From Clostridiales bacterium (GTDB lineage Bacteria > Bacillota > Clostridia > Oscillospirales > CAG-272): DNA of 10,303 nucleotides. Made by a program: the position numbers and the translations under genes. A model generated the notes under the pieces. That model searched no databases. It was given only the letters and a program-made list of their open reading frames with translations, and was not told where the DNA came from. Location: NCBI GenBank assembly GCA_019415985.1, contig DXYE01000092.1, positions 1 to 10,303 on the forward strand, read 5' to 3'. Below, in pieces: positions 1-6,368 of the stretch; position 1 is the stretch's first letter, and each line of letters begins with the position of its first letter.

Positions 1-1
1 G

Positions 2-706
2 TATTCCATCGTCCCTCTGATTTCCTCCGCCCTGGCGTATGGGAGCAGGGAACGGACGAGGACGATCATCAACTCTGCCCTGAAGGTGACGTCGATCATT
101 GCGCTGCCGTGCGCACTCGGCATGTCGGTATTGTCGGAACCGATTTTATTGATGTTTTTCAAACCTGAGCTGGTGGAAACGGGCGCACCGCTGCTGGCGG
201 TGCTGGCGCTTGCCGTGTTTTTCGTCTCAATTCTCTCCATTACCAACGCCATTCTGCAGTCCTGCAAGCTGGAAAGAAAGCCAATTATTGCCATGCTGGC
301 CGGCGCTGCGGTGAAATTGGTTTCCAGTTATATATTGATCGGAATTCCGTCGATCGGGATATACGGCACGCCTATCAGTACGCTGCTGTGTTATATTACC
401 ATTACAGCGATGAACATCTTCTTTGTTGTAAAATATGTAAAGGTGATTCCCTCGGTCGGCCGCGTATTTTTCAGGCCCCTCTCAGCAGCGGTAGTTTGTG
501 CGCTGACAGCTTTGGGCGCGTATAAGTTTGCGTTTGATCGGTTCTTGTCGGTAAAGCCGGCGACAGTGATGTCCATTGGCTGTGCGGCTATTGTGTACGT
601 GGTTGTACTGTTCCTGATTCACGGGGTGGATAAGGATGACATTTTATTGCTGCCAAAGGGCGAAAAGATCTATAATATTTTGCATAAAATGCATTTGCTG
701 AAATGA
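2..706 (+). CDS. SpoVB/MurJ-like lipid-linked oligosaccharide flippase, C-terminal part (5' truncated)
   Basis: The frame is open from the first bases of the window, so the N-terminal half lies outside it. The 234 visible residues are mostly hydrophobic segments (for example IIALPCALGMSVL, LLAVLALAVFFVSILSI and ATVMSIGCAAIVYVVVLFLI) separated by short charged loops, and they end in a basic tail (KGEKIYNILHKMHLLK). The opening IVPLISSALAYGSRERT, followed by INSALKV and EPILLMFF, matches the repeat-like pattern of MOP-superfamily flippases of the SpoVB/MurJ type, which move lipid-linked cell-wall or polysaccharide precursors across the cytoplasmic membrane. Family members are usually about 500-550 residues, so a little under half is present. 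The stop overlaps the start of a small downstream gene (ATGA), suggesting translational coupling. The family call is firm. Whether it is the sporulation paralogue SpoVB or a general flippase cannot be decided from this half. Confidence 0.85.
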   Translation, partial: YSIVPLISSALAYGSRERTRTIINSALKVTSIIALPCALGMSVLSEPILLMFFKPELVETGAPLLAVLALAVFFVSILSITNAILQSCKLERKPIIAMLAGAAVKLVSSYILIGIPSIGIYGTPISTLLCYITITAMNIFFVVKYVKVIPSVGRVFFRPLSAAVVCALTALGAYKFAFDRFLSVKPATVMSIGCAAIVYVVVLFLIHGVDKDDILLLPKGEKIYNILHKMHLLK

Positions 707-876
707 GAGTACGGGATCGTATGCAGTGTTTTGCGGACGACCCGAAAGAGGAGATTTTCAAATTTGATCCGCGGCGTGTCCCTGTATCGTACATAGAATT
801 GGCGGGCCCGTTAGATGACGACAACGGTTCCCCGATTTACTGGCTGCGAGGAAGAGAAGATGATATGCGGCCATAA
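703..876 (+). CDS. Small 57-residue protein of unknown function, coupled to the flippase gene
   Basis: The ATG at 703-705 overlaps the flippase stop codon TGA at 704-706, a classic ATGA coupling arrangement. The frame then runs 57 codons to TAA at 874-876. The product begins MRVRDRMQCF, is rich in acidic and proline residues (FADDPKEEIFKFDPRR, LAGPLDDDNGSPIYW), and has no signal peptide or membrane segment. I do not recognise a family. No Shine-Dalgarno is visible, consistent with re-initiation by ribosomes finishing the flippase; a second in-frame ATG lies at 721. A strong terminator follows 38 bp downstream, so it would be the last gene of the transcript. Position and coupling support a real gene. 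The alternative is a chance open frame, since the antisense strand here is also open. Confidence 0.5.
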   Translation: MRVRDRMQCFADDPKEEIFKFDPRRVPVSYIELAGPLDDDNGSPIYWLRGREDDMRP

Positions 877-913
877 CACGATAAAATGAACTGCACAATT
901 ATACAATATGGAG

Positions 914-954
914 GCGGCAGCGCGCACCGGCCGGTGCGCGCTGCCGCTTTTTTT
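914..954 (+). terminator. Rho-independent terminator with a perfect 17-bp stem
   Basis: Arms at 914-930 and 931-947 are exact reverse complements that meet at the 930/931 boundary (left arm starts GCGGCAGCGCGCACC), followed directly by seven T at 948-954. It would close the flippase/small-protein transcript. A few central base pairs must open to form the loop. Confidence 0.93.
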
Positions 955-959
955 CTTTG

Positions 960-1321
960 ATTTGTTTGAATTTTTACGAACTAAAACGGGAAAGAAGCAA
1001 TCGGGATATGAGCGGAGATGGAGGCAATAGCATCGAAAGAAACGCAGTGCACATGCATGGCTGGCCGCGTTTCATAGTACGGGTCAAAATAGAGTTTTGT
1101 GTAGATAATGCCGGTAATGGAAGAAAGAACCTTTAAAAGAAAAGATTATTTCATGAGGGAGATCTTTTGACGTTGTCCCGAAAGGGGTGACCGCTATAGT
1201 CTCAGAATCGAAAATAAATATCTGAAAAACATTGATATATCAGGATTTTTAACCGTCTTGAAGCATAAAACAATAGCAAAAAGAAAAATTTTTCCATGGA
1301 TATGCTGCCAGGTATTTGGTG
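960..1321. other. Intergenic stretch without a recognisable gene
   Basis: I see no credible gene, RNA or repeat here. A 20-codon open frame starting MPVMEERTFK at about 1110 has no ribosome site. A short hairpin-like piece, TTGTCCCGAAAGGGGTGAC near 1173-1191, was considered as part of a structured RNA, but nothing around it supports a known class. Confidence 0.4.
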
Positions 1322-1350
1322 TTGAAAATGCAGTTGCAGGGCGTTATAAT
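1322..1350 (+). promoter_or_regulatory. Sigma-A-type promoter of the CAP-domain gene
   Basis: A -35 TTGAAA (1322-1327), a 17-bp spacer and a perfect -10 TATAAT (1345-1350) lie upstream of the CAP gene with no other gene between. Transcription would begin near 1357, giving a leader of about 125 nt before the start codon at 1483. I could not match the leader to a known riboswitch. Confidence 0.75.
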
Positions 1351-1482
1351 GTGAACGAAGGCTGAAGAAGGGAATTGAAACCGCCCTCTGTCACCTGAGA
1401 CTGCTATTATGCTTGATTGCGGAGGCATGCAGTTCTCGAAATCCTTCAAATTTCTGTTTTCCGCAAAGCAAAGGAGCTACAT

Positions 1483-2352
1483 ATGAAACGAATGCTACGA
1501 CACATGATGGGTTGCGCTGTCGGTTTGCTGACAGTTACAGCTATGATACTTCCGGCGAGCGCAGCATGCCCGCTACAGAACGCGGTGCAGTCCTATGTTC
1601 AGAATTCAAACTGCAGCGGCGCAAATTTGCAGAATGTGAAAATTGTCGACACGGATCTGACCAAGCTGATCGAATGTGGGGGAGGTACGTGCGCAGCAGA
1701 TCAGAGTTGTGCAGCAAACGGTATAAATGATACCATTCAAAAAATAATTTCACAAAAAACGGAAAATGTTCCTTCCTGTCTACAGGATGGTACTTGTGAT
1801 ATCACCGAGTTATGGCAGGAGATCATGAATAACAATGACGGCGTCTGCTCAGACGGAAACTGCGATACCGAACAGAATATTCCCGCCGAAACACCGAATG
1901 TTCCTCAGATAACCCCGGATTATCCGGAAAAGGAGGAGAATCAACAGCCTGCCGAAAACGACAAGCAAACTGGCAATGTTCTGGCAATGGAGCGTGAGAT
2001 TATTGATTTGGTCAATGAAATCCGTGTGGCAAACGGCCTGCAGACGTTAAAGCTGAACGAGGAACTGTGCAATGTGGCTCGGATTAAGTCACAGGATATG
2101 CACGACAAAGGGTATTTTTCACATACAAGCCCGACTTACGGCTCCCCCTTTGATATGATGAAGCAATTCGGCATTTCCTATCGGACAGCAGGTGAAAACA
2201 TTGCTATGGGCTATCCTACGGCTGAGGCTGTTGTCGATGGCTGGATGAATTCCGAAGGCCACAGAGCCAATATTCTGAATGCCTCCTTTACGGAGATCGG
2301 CGTAGGCTATGTTGCAGATGGCAACTATTACACGCAGATGTTTATAGGCTGA
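1483..2352 (+). CDS. Secreted CAP/SCP-domain protein (YkwD type) with cysteine-rich N-terminal region
   Basis: The start at 1483 is chosen because AAGGAG (1471-1476) sits 6 bp upstream and it opens a signal peptide (MKRMLRHMMG, a hydrophobic core, then ASA|A near residue 27). A longer in-frame start at 1417 would bury the signal. The product has 289 residues. Residues 28-130 hold nine cysteines (29, 44, 65, 70, 76, 99, 105, 122, 127), several in close pairs such as CLQDGTC and CSDGNC. A Pro/Glu/Gln/Asn-rich linker (about 131-165) follows. Residues about 170-289 form the CAP domain: DLVNEIR, H207 and H214 (YFSHTSP), GENIA (237-241), WMNSEGHRANIL (254-265) and the family ending YYTQMFIG. Bacterial CAP proteins are exported and occur in envelopes and spore coats, but their biochemical activity is mostly undefined. 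Single-gene unit with its own promoter and terminator. The Cys-rich part is not a domain I recognise; it may form disulfides outside the cell or bind metal. Confidence 0.92.
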   Translation: MKRMLRHMMGCAVGLLTVTAMILPASAACPLQNAVQSYVQNSNCSGANLQNVKIVDTDLTKLIECGGGTCAADQSCAANGINDTIQKIISQKTENVPSCLQDGTCDITELWQEIMNNNDGVCSDGNCDTEQNIPAETPNVPQITPDYPEKEENQQPAENDKQTGNVLAMEREIIDLVNEIRVANGLQTLKLNEELCNVARIKSQDMHDKGYFSHTSPTYGSPFDMMKQFGISYRTAGENIAMGYPTAEAVVDGWMNSEGHRANILNASFTEIGVGYVADGNYYTQMFIG

Positions 2353-2550
2353 TATGATACACAGAGAGATTACGCGAAGCATCACCTCTGTTTTCTCTTC
2401 CGGTGACAAGGAAACGAGGGTTTGAAAATGCTGTGATTTTAACAGATTTTAAATATAGAACATGAATTTAAATCAATTGGCGCGATAGGGACATAAAACT
2501 GCATATGGTCAAGCTTTTATGACATTCGCTTATTGTTTTCACAAATTCAT

Positions 2551-2608
2551 AAATGAAAAGGTTTCATTTGAGAGTGCTGCAGAAGGAAATATTCTGCAGC
2601 ACTTTTTT
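2551..2608 (+). terminator. Terminator with a second hairpin just ahead of it
   Basis: The terminator has 11-bp arms, GTGCTGCAGAA (2574-2584) and TTCTGCAGCAC (2592-2602), a 7-nt loop and six T (2603-2608). Four bases before it, AAATGAAA (2551-2558) and TTTCATTT (2562-2569) form a perfect 8-bp hairpin. It lies about 220 bp after the CAP gene stop with no credible gene between, so it most likely ends the CAP transcript after a long 3' untranslated region. Confidence 0.85.
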
Positions 2609-2773
2609 GCATAGCCATTCTGGAACTGTTGAAGGAGTTCCGCATCTGTGTCTATAAGGCTCGAATGCGTTTTTTATATGAAATCTATTATGTATTGACG
2701 GAAAAATAAATTTGAACTTAATTTATTATTTATAACAAAATATTTTAAAGCAATGGTTTTTGGTATAACGTAT

Positions 2774-2884
2774 ATCCCGGCAGCTTGGAAAATTGAGCTT
2801 TGCGCAGTCGAACAAATTTGCGGTGCCCAGCACACAAGAGCTTAATGGTGATATGAATTTTATACCGTGCACATTATATCATGA
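2774..2884. repeat. Dispersed repeat, copy 1 of 3
   Basis: By eye this stretch aligns end to end with 6081-6190; over the first 58 bases about three quarters of positions agree. Both begin ATCCCGGCAG and end in CCGTGCACATTATA followed by YCAYG. On the minus strand the right end reads TATAAT-GTGCACGG. Eight bases of that (GTGCACGG) can pair, with one mismatch and one wobble, with CTGGGCAC about 35 nt further on. It lies in the AT-rich gap between the CAP terminator and the GNAT gene. No protein is encoded. It could be a degenerate mobile element or a small RNA gene. Confidence 0.7.
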
Positions 2885-3185
2885 AAATGATTCTTTGCCG
2901 AACGCAAAAACTGCTATACCTAATTTCTATAGAGCTGAGGATTAAGAAAAGAAATCTCGAGGTGGACAGGGAAAGCGTGTACTATCCATCTGATTTCCGT
3001 TATGCAACGTTAACCGAAAGATACCGGCATCCTGCCTGCGCGGCTTACACATGCTGTGCCTCCGGTTTCAAGTATTTTTTATCATGCCCTATTTTTCCTA
3101 CGTTTCCCGTATATTTGGGGAATGTTTTTATACGTTTCTGTTTTGAGGATTTTCGATATCTTATACGCAGTAAACCGGAATTGGC

Positions 3186-3608
3186 TTACGATAGCGCCTT
3201 CATAAAAAATATTTCCATGGGCTGTGCATATTTGGGAATATTTACAACGAAGCCCCCGCAGTCTTTATAGCCTAATTTTCTATAAAAATGCTGTGCGTTT
3301 TCATTTACCTGGGTAGAGGTTAATAACATTCCATAACCCTGTGCCTTCATGTCCTTTTCCCAATATTCCATAAGCATTCTGCCATATCCTTTTCGTTGCT
3401 GTGCTGAGGCTATGTAAAGCATAGTGCAGAAGGGGGTATTATCCCAAAAGAGATTGTATCTCAACAGACCTATGGAATTGTTATTTAATGAAATAATGAA
3501 ACCTCTCTTGTCTCGAACCTTCTTCACAAATTCAGATTCCGGCAAATGCTTGTCGAGACGATACCAGAATTCTTTATCTTTGTCTTGTACATATCTGATA
3601 TCTATCAT
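3186..3608 (-). CDS. GNAT-family N-acetyltransferase
   Basis: A 140-residue protein with the GNAT fold signature. The acetyl-CoA pyrophosphate loop is QQRKGYG at residues 70-76, preceded by a typical beta-4 strand (FCTMLYIA) and followed by helix RMLMEYWEKDMKAQG. The later NENAQHFYRKLGYK (102-115) is the usual motif-B region. GNAT enzymes transfer acetyl from acetyl-CoA to amines, small molecules or protein N-termini; the substrate cannot be read from sequence. The ATG at 3608 is preferred because GGTGATC, matching the end of the anti-anti-Shine-Dalgarno, sits three bases before it. A GTG at 3617 in the same frame would add three residues. The gene is clearly more AT-rich than most neighbours and lies on the opposite strand to them, suggesting separate acquisition. 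The RACo-like gene upstream shares the strand but is about 400 bp away, so an operon is unlikely. Confidence 0.88.
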   Translation of the reverse strand: MIDIRYVQDKDKEFWYRLDKHLPESEFVKKVRDKRGFIISLNNNSIGLLRYNLFWDNTPFCTMLYIASAQQRKGYGRMLMEYWEKDMKAQGYGMLLTSTQVNENAQHFYRKLGYKDCGGFVVNIPKYAQPMEIFFMKALS

Positions 3609-3617
3609 AACGATCAC

Positions 3618-4016
3618 CGAGCCTTTATACGACGGTAAAGGCCTTTCTTTGGATTTTTGCCATACTTTTCATAAAAATCTCTTATTTTGCATAGGACTCT
3701 TCACGTCAAAGAGATTGAGCAAAAATATTCCTAATAAATTTCAATTTTGGGCTCTCTTCAAAAAGGATACCCTACATACGGGCATGAATACATTTACTTG
3801 ACTTTGAGGTTTTCCAGTTTTGCGAATAGAACGAAAGGCATGATATTCCATAGCCTCGGAAGCGGATTACACTTGTGATTTTCAGTGAGAGATATGCCCA
3901 CTGAAATGTTGAAAGGTGAACTCTGCTCCTTACTTTAAAATACAGGTATAAAAAGTATGTCACACATGAAAGCTTGACGCGGCATAACGGTTGACTTTAT
4001 GTATGGCTGAGTGCGT
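3618..4016. other. AT-rich gap between the two minus-strand genes
   Basis: No complete gene is seen. On the minus strand a 28-codon frame with no start codon (3614-3700) ends ...YEKYGKNPKKGLYRRIKAR, and its TGA overlaps the alternative GTG start of the GNAT gene. This may be the tail of a decayed upstream gene or chance. A perfect 8-bp hairpin (TTTCAGTG at 3880-3887 and CACTGAAA at 3899-3906) has no T run, so it is not a convincing terminator for the RACo-like gene. Confidence 0.35.
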
Positions 4017-5675
4017 TCATTCAGAGGGGAAGTCAATGGCGTCGATAAATGCGTGTGAAAAGTATTCCGTATTCGACAGTTCCAGTGTTTCGGCACAACT
4101 CAGAAGCTGTTCAAACAGATGTGTGCATTCGGGCCGCAGCAATATTTGTACAGCACCGGCGCCGGCCGCGTTTTCCAATGTCCGAATCTTTGGAAGACAT
4201 TCGGCTGGCAGAAGTCCGATGCGAGCTGCGCTTGCAGGGTTCAGCCGCGATCCGAATCCGCCCGCCAGATAAACGGTTTCAAGCTCTTTAGCAGCAACGC
4301 CGCAGTTTTTCAGCAGGGTATCGATGGCACCGCGAACCGCCGCCTTTGCAGTTTGCAGCTCGCGGATATCTTTTGCTGTAATCCTGCAGTTTTTCAAATG
4401 AAACGGCGAAAATATATTTTGTCCGTTCTCGGATTCCAGCATATCGCGAAAGGGACCGCGTGCCTCCCCGGCGCTTTTCAGTCGACCATCCTTTGTAAGC
4501 ATTCCCGTCTGCAGGAGGAAAACCGCGGCATCGATCATGCCGGAACCACAGAAGCCTGCCGGCGGCATACCTTCTATCGTCGTATAGTGCATCGCAGTTC
4601 CATTTGTATCCATGTGATCGACCGCACCGGCAAGTGAGGGCATTCCGCATGAAAGCCCTCCGCCTTCAAAAGCCGGTCCTGCCGCGGTCGAGCATAGGAA
4701 AAGCCGCCCCCTGTGCGCCAATACGATTTCGCAGTTTGTTCCGATATCGAGAAACAGCACAGTCTGTTGATTGTCCAGTATATCCGGCATTCCGGCATAC
4801 AGAAGCCCGGTGGCGATATCCGCGCCGGAAAAGGCGGAGAAGCACGGCGGTATATAGACGTTGGCGGTTTTGGAAAGGAGAGGTATCCTTAAGACATCGG
4901 TTGTATAAGTATTTCCGAAGGTACTGGTGGGTATAAACGGAAATGCAGCCATGGAGCGCGGGTCGAGGCCCGTAGCCAGATGAAGCATGACCGTATTGCC
5001 GGTTAACACGATATGCTGCAAATCCCTGCCGGATATGTCCAGCGGTCCGCAGAGCCTATCGAGTTGTACGGTTATTTCACGGGACAGACAGTCTTGTTGG
5101 GCTGACAGAAGGCTTGGGTTTCGGCATACCGCGTGGATACGGGAAATCACATCGGCCCCGAAGGCGCATTGAGGGTTGCGAAACCCCTTGACTGTATTGA
5201 TTTTCCTGTTTTTTAGATCACAAAGGTAGAGCACAATTGTGGTTGTTCCGATGTCGATGACAAGGCCGTATGCAGGCGGATATTTTTCCGGAATTTCTCT
5301 TAACGCTTCTGGTGTCTTACCGCCCTGCGTGACGATTTGCATAGAATTATAACGGTCCTGCAACTTCAGCGAGGCAGGGCCAAGTATTTTAGTCTGACAG
5401 GCAAGCCGAATGCCGCTTTTTATTTCCTCATCTGTTAAAAGACTCCGTTCTCTTTGCGTTAAAGGGCTTAAATTTCCCGATGCATATATTTTACATTTAC
5501 CGCAGCGTCCTGTGCCATTGCATACAGCATCCGGCATAGAGGTTGCCGGCAGGCTGCGAATACATTCTAAAAGCGTGGTGCCAATGGCGGCTTTGACCTC
5601 ACAGGGCTCTTGGCTATCCCGTTCTATCTTGAGAATACAGCGATTGGATGGGTCCACGGTTTTCATAATCAGCAT
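4017..5675 (-). CDS. RACo-like ATP-dependent corrinoid activator: N-terminal 2Fe-2S ferredoxin plus ASKHA domain (DUF4445 family)
   Basis: The product has 552 residues. An N-terminal ferredoxin-like domain carries C52, C58, C61 and C93 (CNGTGRCGKC, then LACQT), the CX5CX2C...C spacing of plant-type 2Fe-2S clusters. The C-terminal part is an ASKHA (actin/Hsp70-like) ATPase with phosphate-binding motifs DIGTTT (141-146) and DIGTNCE (310-316) and an adenosine motif AGGFGS (471-476), followed by LNPASAARIGLLP, typical of this family. Characterised relatives (RACo, reductive activators of methyltransferase systems) use ATP to reduce inactive Co(II) corrinoid proteins to Co(I) in methyl-transfer pathways such as acetogenesis or O-demethylation. 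No corrinoid protein or methyltransferase is in the window, so the partner is unknown. Length is normal and no key residue is missing. The ATG at 5675 has no good ribosome site; an in-frame ATG at 5666 is an alternative. No clear terminator follows. Confidence 0.9.
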   Translation of the reverse strand: MLIMKTVDPSNRCILKIERDSQEPCEVKAAIGTTLLECIRSLPATSMPDAVCNGTGRCGKCKIYASGNLSPLTQRERSLLTDEEIKSGIRLACQTKILGPASLKLQDRYNSMQIVTQGGKTPEALREIPEKYPPAYGLVIDIGTTTIVLYLCDLKNRKINTVKGFRNPQCAFGADVISRIHAVCRNPSLLSAQQDCLSREITVQLDRLCGPLDISGRDLQHIVLTGNTVMLHLATGLDPRSMAAFPFIPTSTFGNTYTTDVLRIPLLSKTANVYIPPCFSAFSGADIATGLLYAGMPDILDNQQTVLFLDIGTNCEIVLAHRGRLFLCSTAAGPAFEGGGLSCGMPSLAGAVDHMDTNGTAMHYTTIEGMPPAGFCGSGMIDAAVFLLQTGMLTKDGRLKSAGEARGPFRDMLESENGQNIFSPFHLKNCRITAKDIRELQTAKAAVRGAIDTLLKNCGVAAKELETVYLAGGFGSRLNPASAARIGLLPAECLPKIRTLENAAGAGAVQILLRPECTHLFEQLLSCAETLELSNTEYFSHAFIDAIDFPSE

Positions 5676-5761
5676 AGCGCCGCAGTGGCATTCCCTTTCA
5701 TAATATTTGGAGATCGATCCGGTGAAAGCTCAAGGAATAAAATCAGGCATCTCATCATAGG

Positions 5762-5920
5762 ATGAAACAATCGGTGCTGCCCGAGATATATCTGAGGGGC
5801 CATAAACATTCTATACATATTTTATATCCCAAAGATCGCAGGGCGGAGATCAGGCGCTACGGCAGATGCTTAAAAGCTGTTTCGTTTGAGGAGACTGCAG
5901 CGCTTCATGCTTTCAGTTAA
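5762..5920 (+). CDS. Possible 52-residue small protein, unrecognised
   Basis: An ATG-to-TAA frame of 52 residues lies in the otherwise empty, divergent gap between the RACo-like and SpoIID genes. The product starts MKQSVLPEIYLRGHK and is basic in the middle (YPKDRRAEIRRYGRCLK). There is no membrane segment, and no recognisable ribosome site at a normal distance (only AGG touching the ATG). I do not recognise it. A frame this long can arise by chance, so treat it as a candidate only; it could also be the remnant of a larger gene. Confidence 0.22.
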   Translation: MKQSVLPEIYLRGHKHSIHILYPKDRRAEIRRYGRCLKAVSFEETAALHAFS

Positions 5921-5984
5921 TCTGAATATTCAGGAGAAGCCCTGTTTCATGCTTCAGACGAAAAAGTAATGTTACTATAAAAAA

Positions 5985-6074
5985 TCTTTGCAGTTCTGCC
6001 AAGTGCAAAACTGCGGTGCACGGCCCGCCGGAGATATATGATGATGTGAAATCCGGCCGTACACATTATGCCAT
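5985..6074. repeat. Dispersed repeat, copy 2 of 3 (left end missing)
   Basis: Shares CTGCGGTGCACGGC and CCGTACACATTATGCCATG with the other two copies but lacks their first ~25 bases. Read on the minus strand it starts CATAAT-GTGTACGGCC. The arms GTGTACGGCC and GGCCGTGCAC pair over 10 bp with one G-U wobble. Further on, GCAGTT and AACTGC form a hairpin, followed five bases later by six T (on the plus strand AAAAAA near 5979-5984), resembling a terminator. It sits six bases from copy 3. Confidence 0.65.
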
Positions 6075-6080
6075 GAAAAA

Positions 6081-6190
6081 ATCCCGGCAGTTTGGATGAC
6101 TGAGCCTTGCTCTGTCGGACAATTCTGCGGTCCACGGCTTACAACGGTTTTACGGTGAGGTAATATGATGCCGTGCACATTATACCACGC
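6081..6190. repeat. Dispersed repeat, copy 3 of 3
   Basis: Aligns over its whole length with copy 1 (2774-2884), in the same orientation, and over its right two thirds with copy 2. On the minus strand it reads TATAAT-GTGCACGGC, a ~40-nt middle, then GCCGTGGAC, which pairs with GTGCACGGC at all but one position. It ends next to a T6 run on that strand (6081 down to 6076). No convincing protein is encoded. Confidence 0.7.
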
Positions 6191-6207
6191 ATTTCTGCTT
6201 CGTGCAA
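6179..6207 (-). promoter_or_regulatory. Promoter-like site at the edge of repeat copy 3, reading left
   Basis: On the minus strand TTGCAC (6207-6202), a 17-bp spacer and a perfect TATAAT (6184-6179) are well spaced. Transcription would start near 6172, run through the repeat hairpin and meet the T6 run at 6081-6076, giving an RNA of roughly 95 nt; read-through would head toward the RACo-like gene. The -10 box is conserved in the repeat copies, while the -35 lies outside the repeat and is good only here. Confidence 0.5.
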
Positions 6208-6368
6208 CATCCTTCTTTAATCAGCCGTAGATTTTACGTTGAACATATAACGCAGTTCTTTTTTCATCGATTCAAAAGGGAAAGAGAGCGGAAGGTGCGA
6301 AAAGGTCCGTCATAGACGAAGCTGCCGAAAGACTTACGTTTTCGCTAAGAAAGGAAAGGTTATAAATT

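Noticed and set aside
1357..1482. Possible riboswitch in the CAP gene leader
   Set aside because: Pieces resembling conserved blocks (CTGAGA, a GGGAA-like stretch) are isolated; I could not lay out a TPP, cobalamin, c-di-GMP or c-di-AMP aptamer.
2881..3270. A 129-codon plus-strand open frame
   Set aside because: It begins at the end of repeat copy 1, overlaps the antisense of the well-supported GNAT gene, has no ribosome site, and its Cys/Tyr-rich composition is not protein-like.
4119..4637. A 172-codon plus-strand frame opposite the RACo-like gene
   Set aside because: It is antisense to a gene with clear cluster and ATPase motifs; several other frames here are also open because of base composition.
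5947..6178. Two minus-strand frames of 62 and 67 codons
   Set aside because: They consist almost entirely of repeat copies 2 and 3; the repeats carry conserved non-coding palindromes, and copy 1 does not keep the frame.
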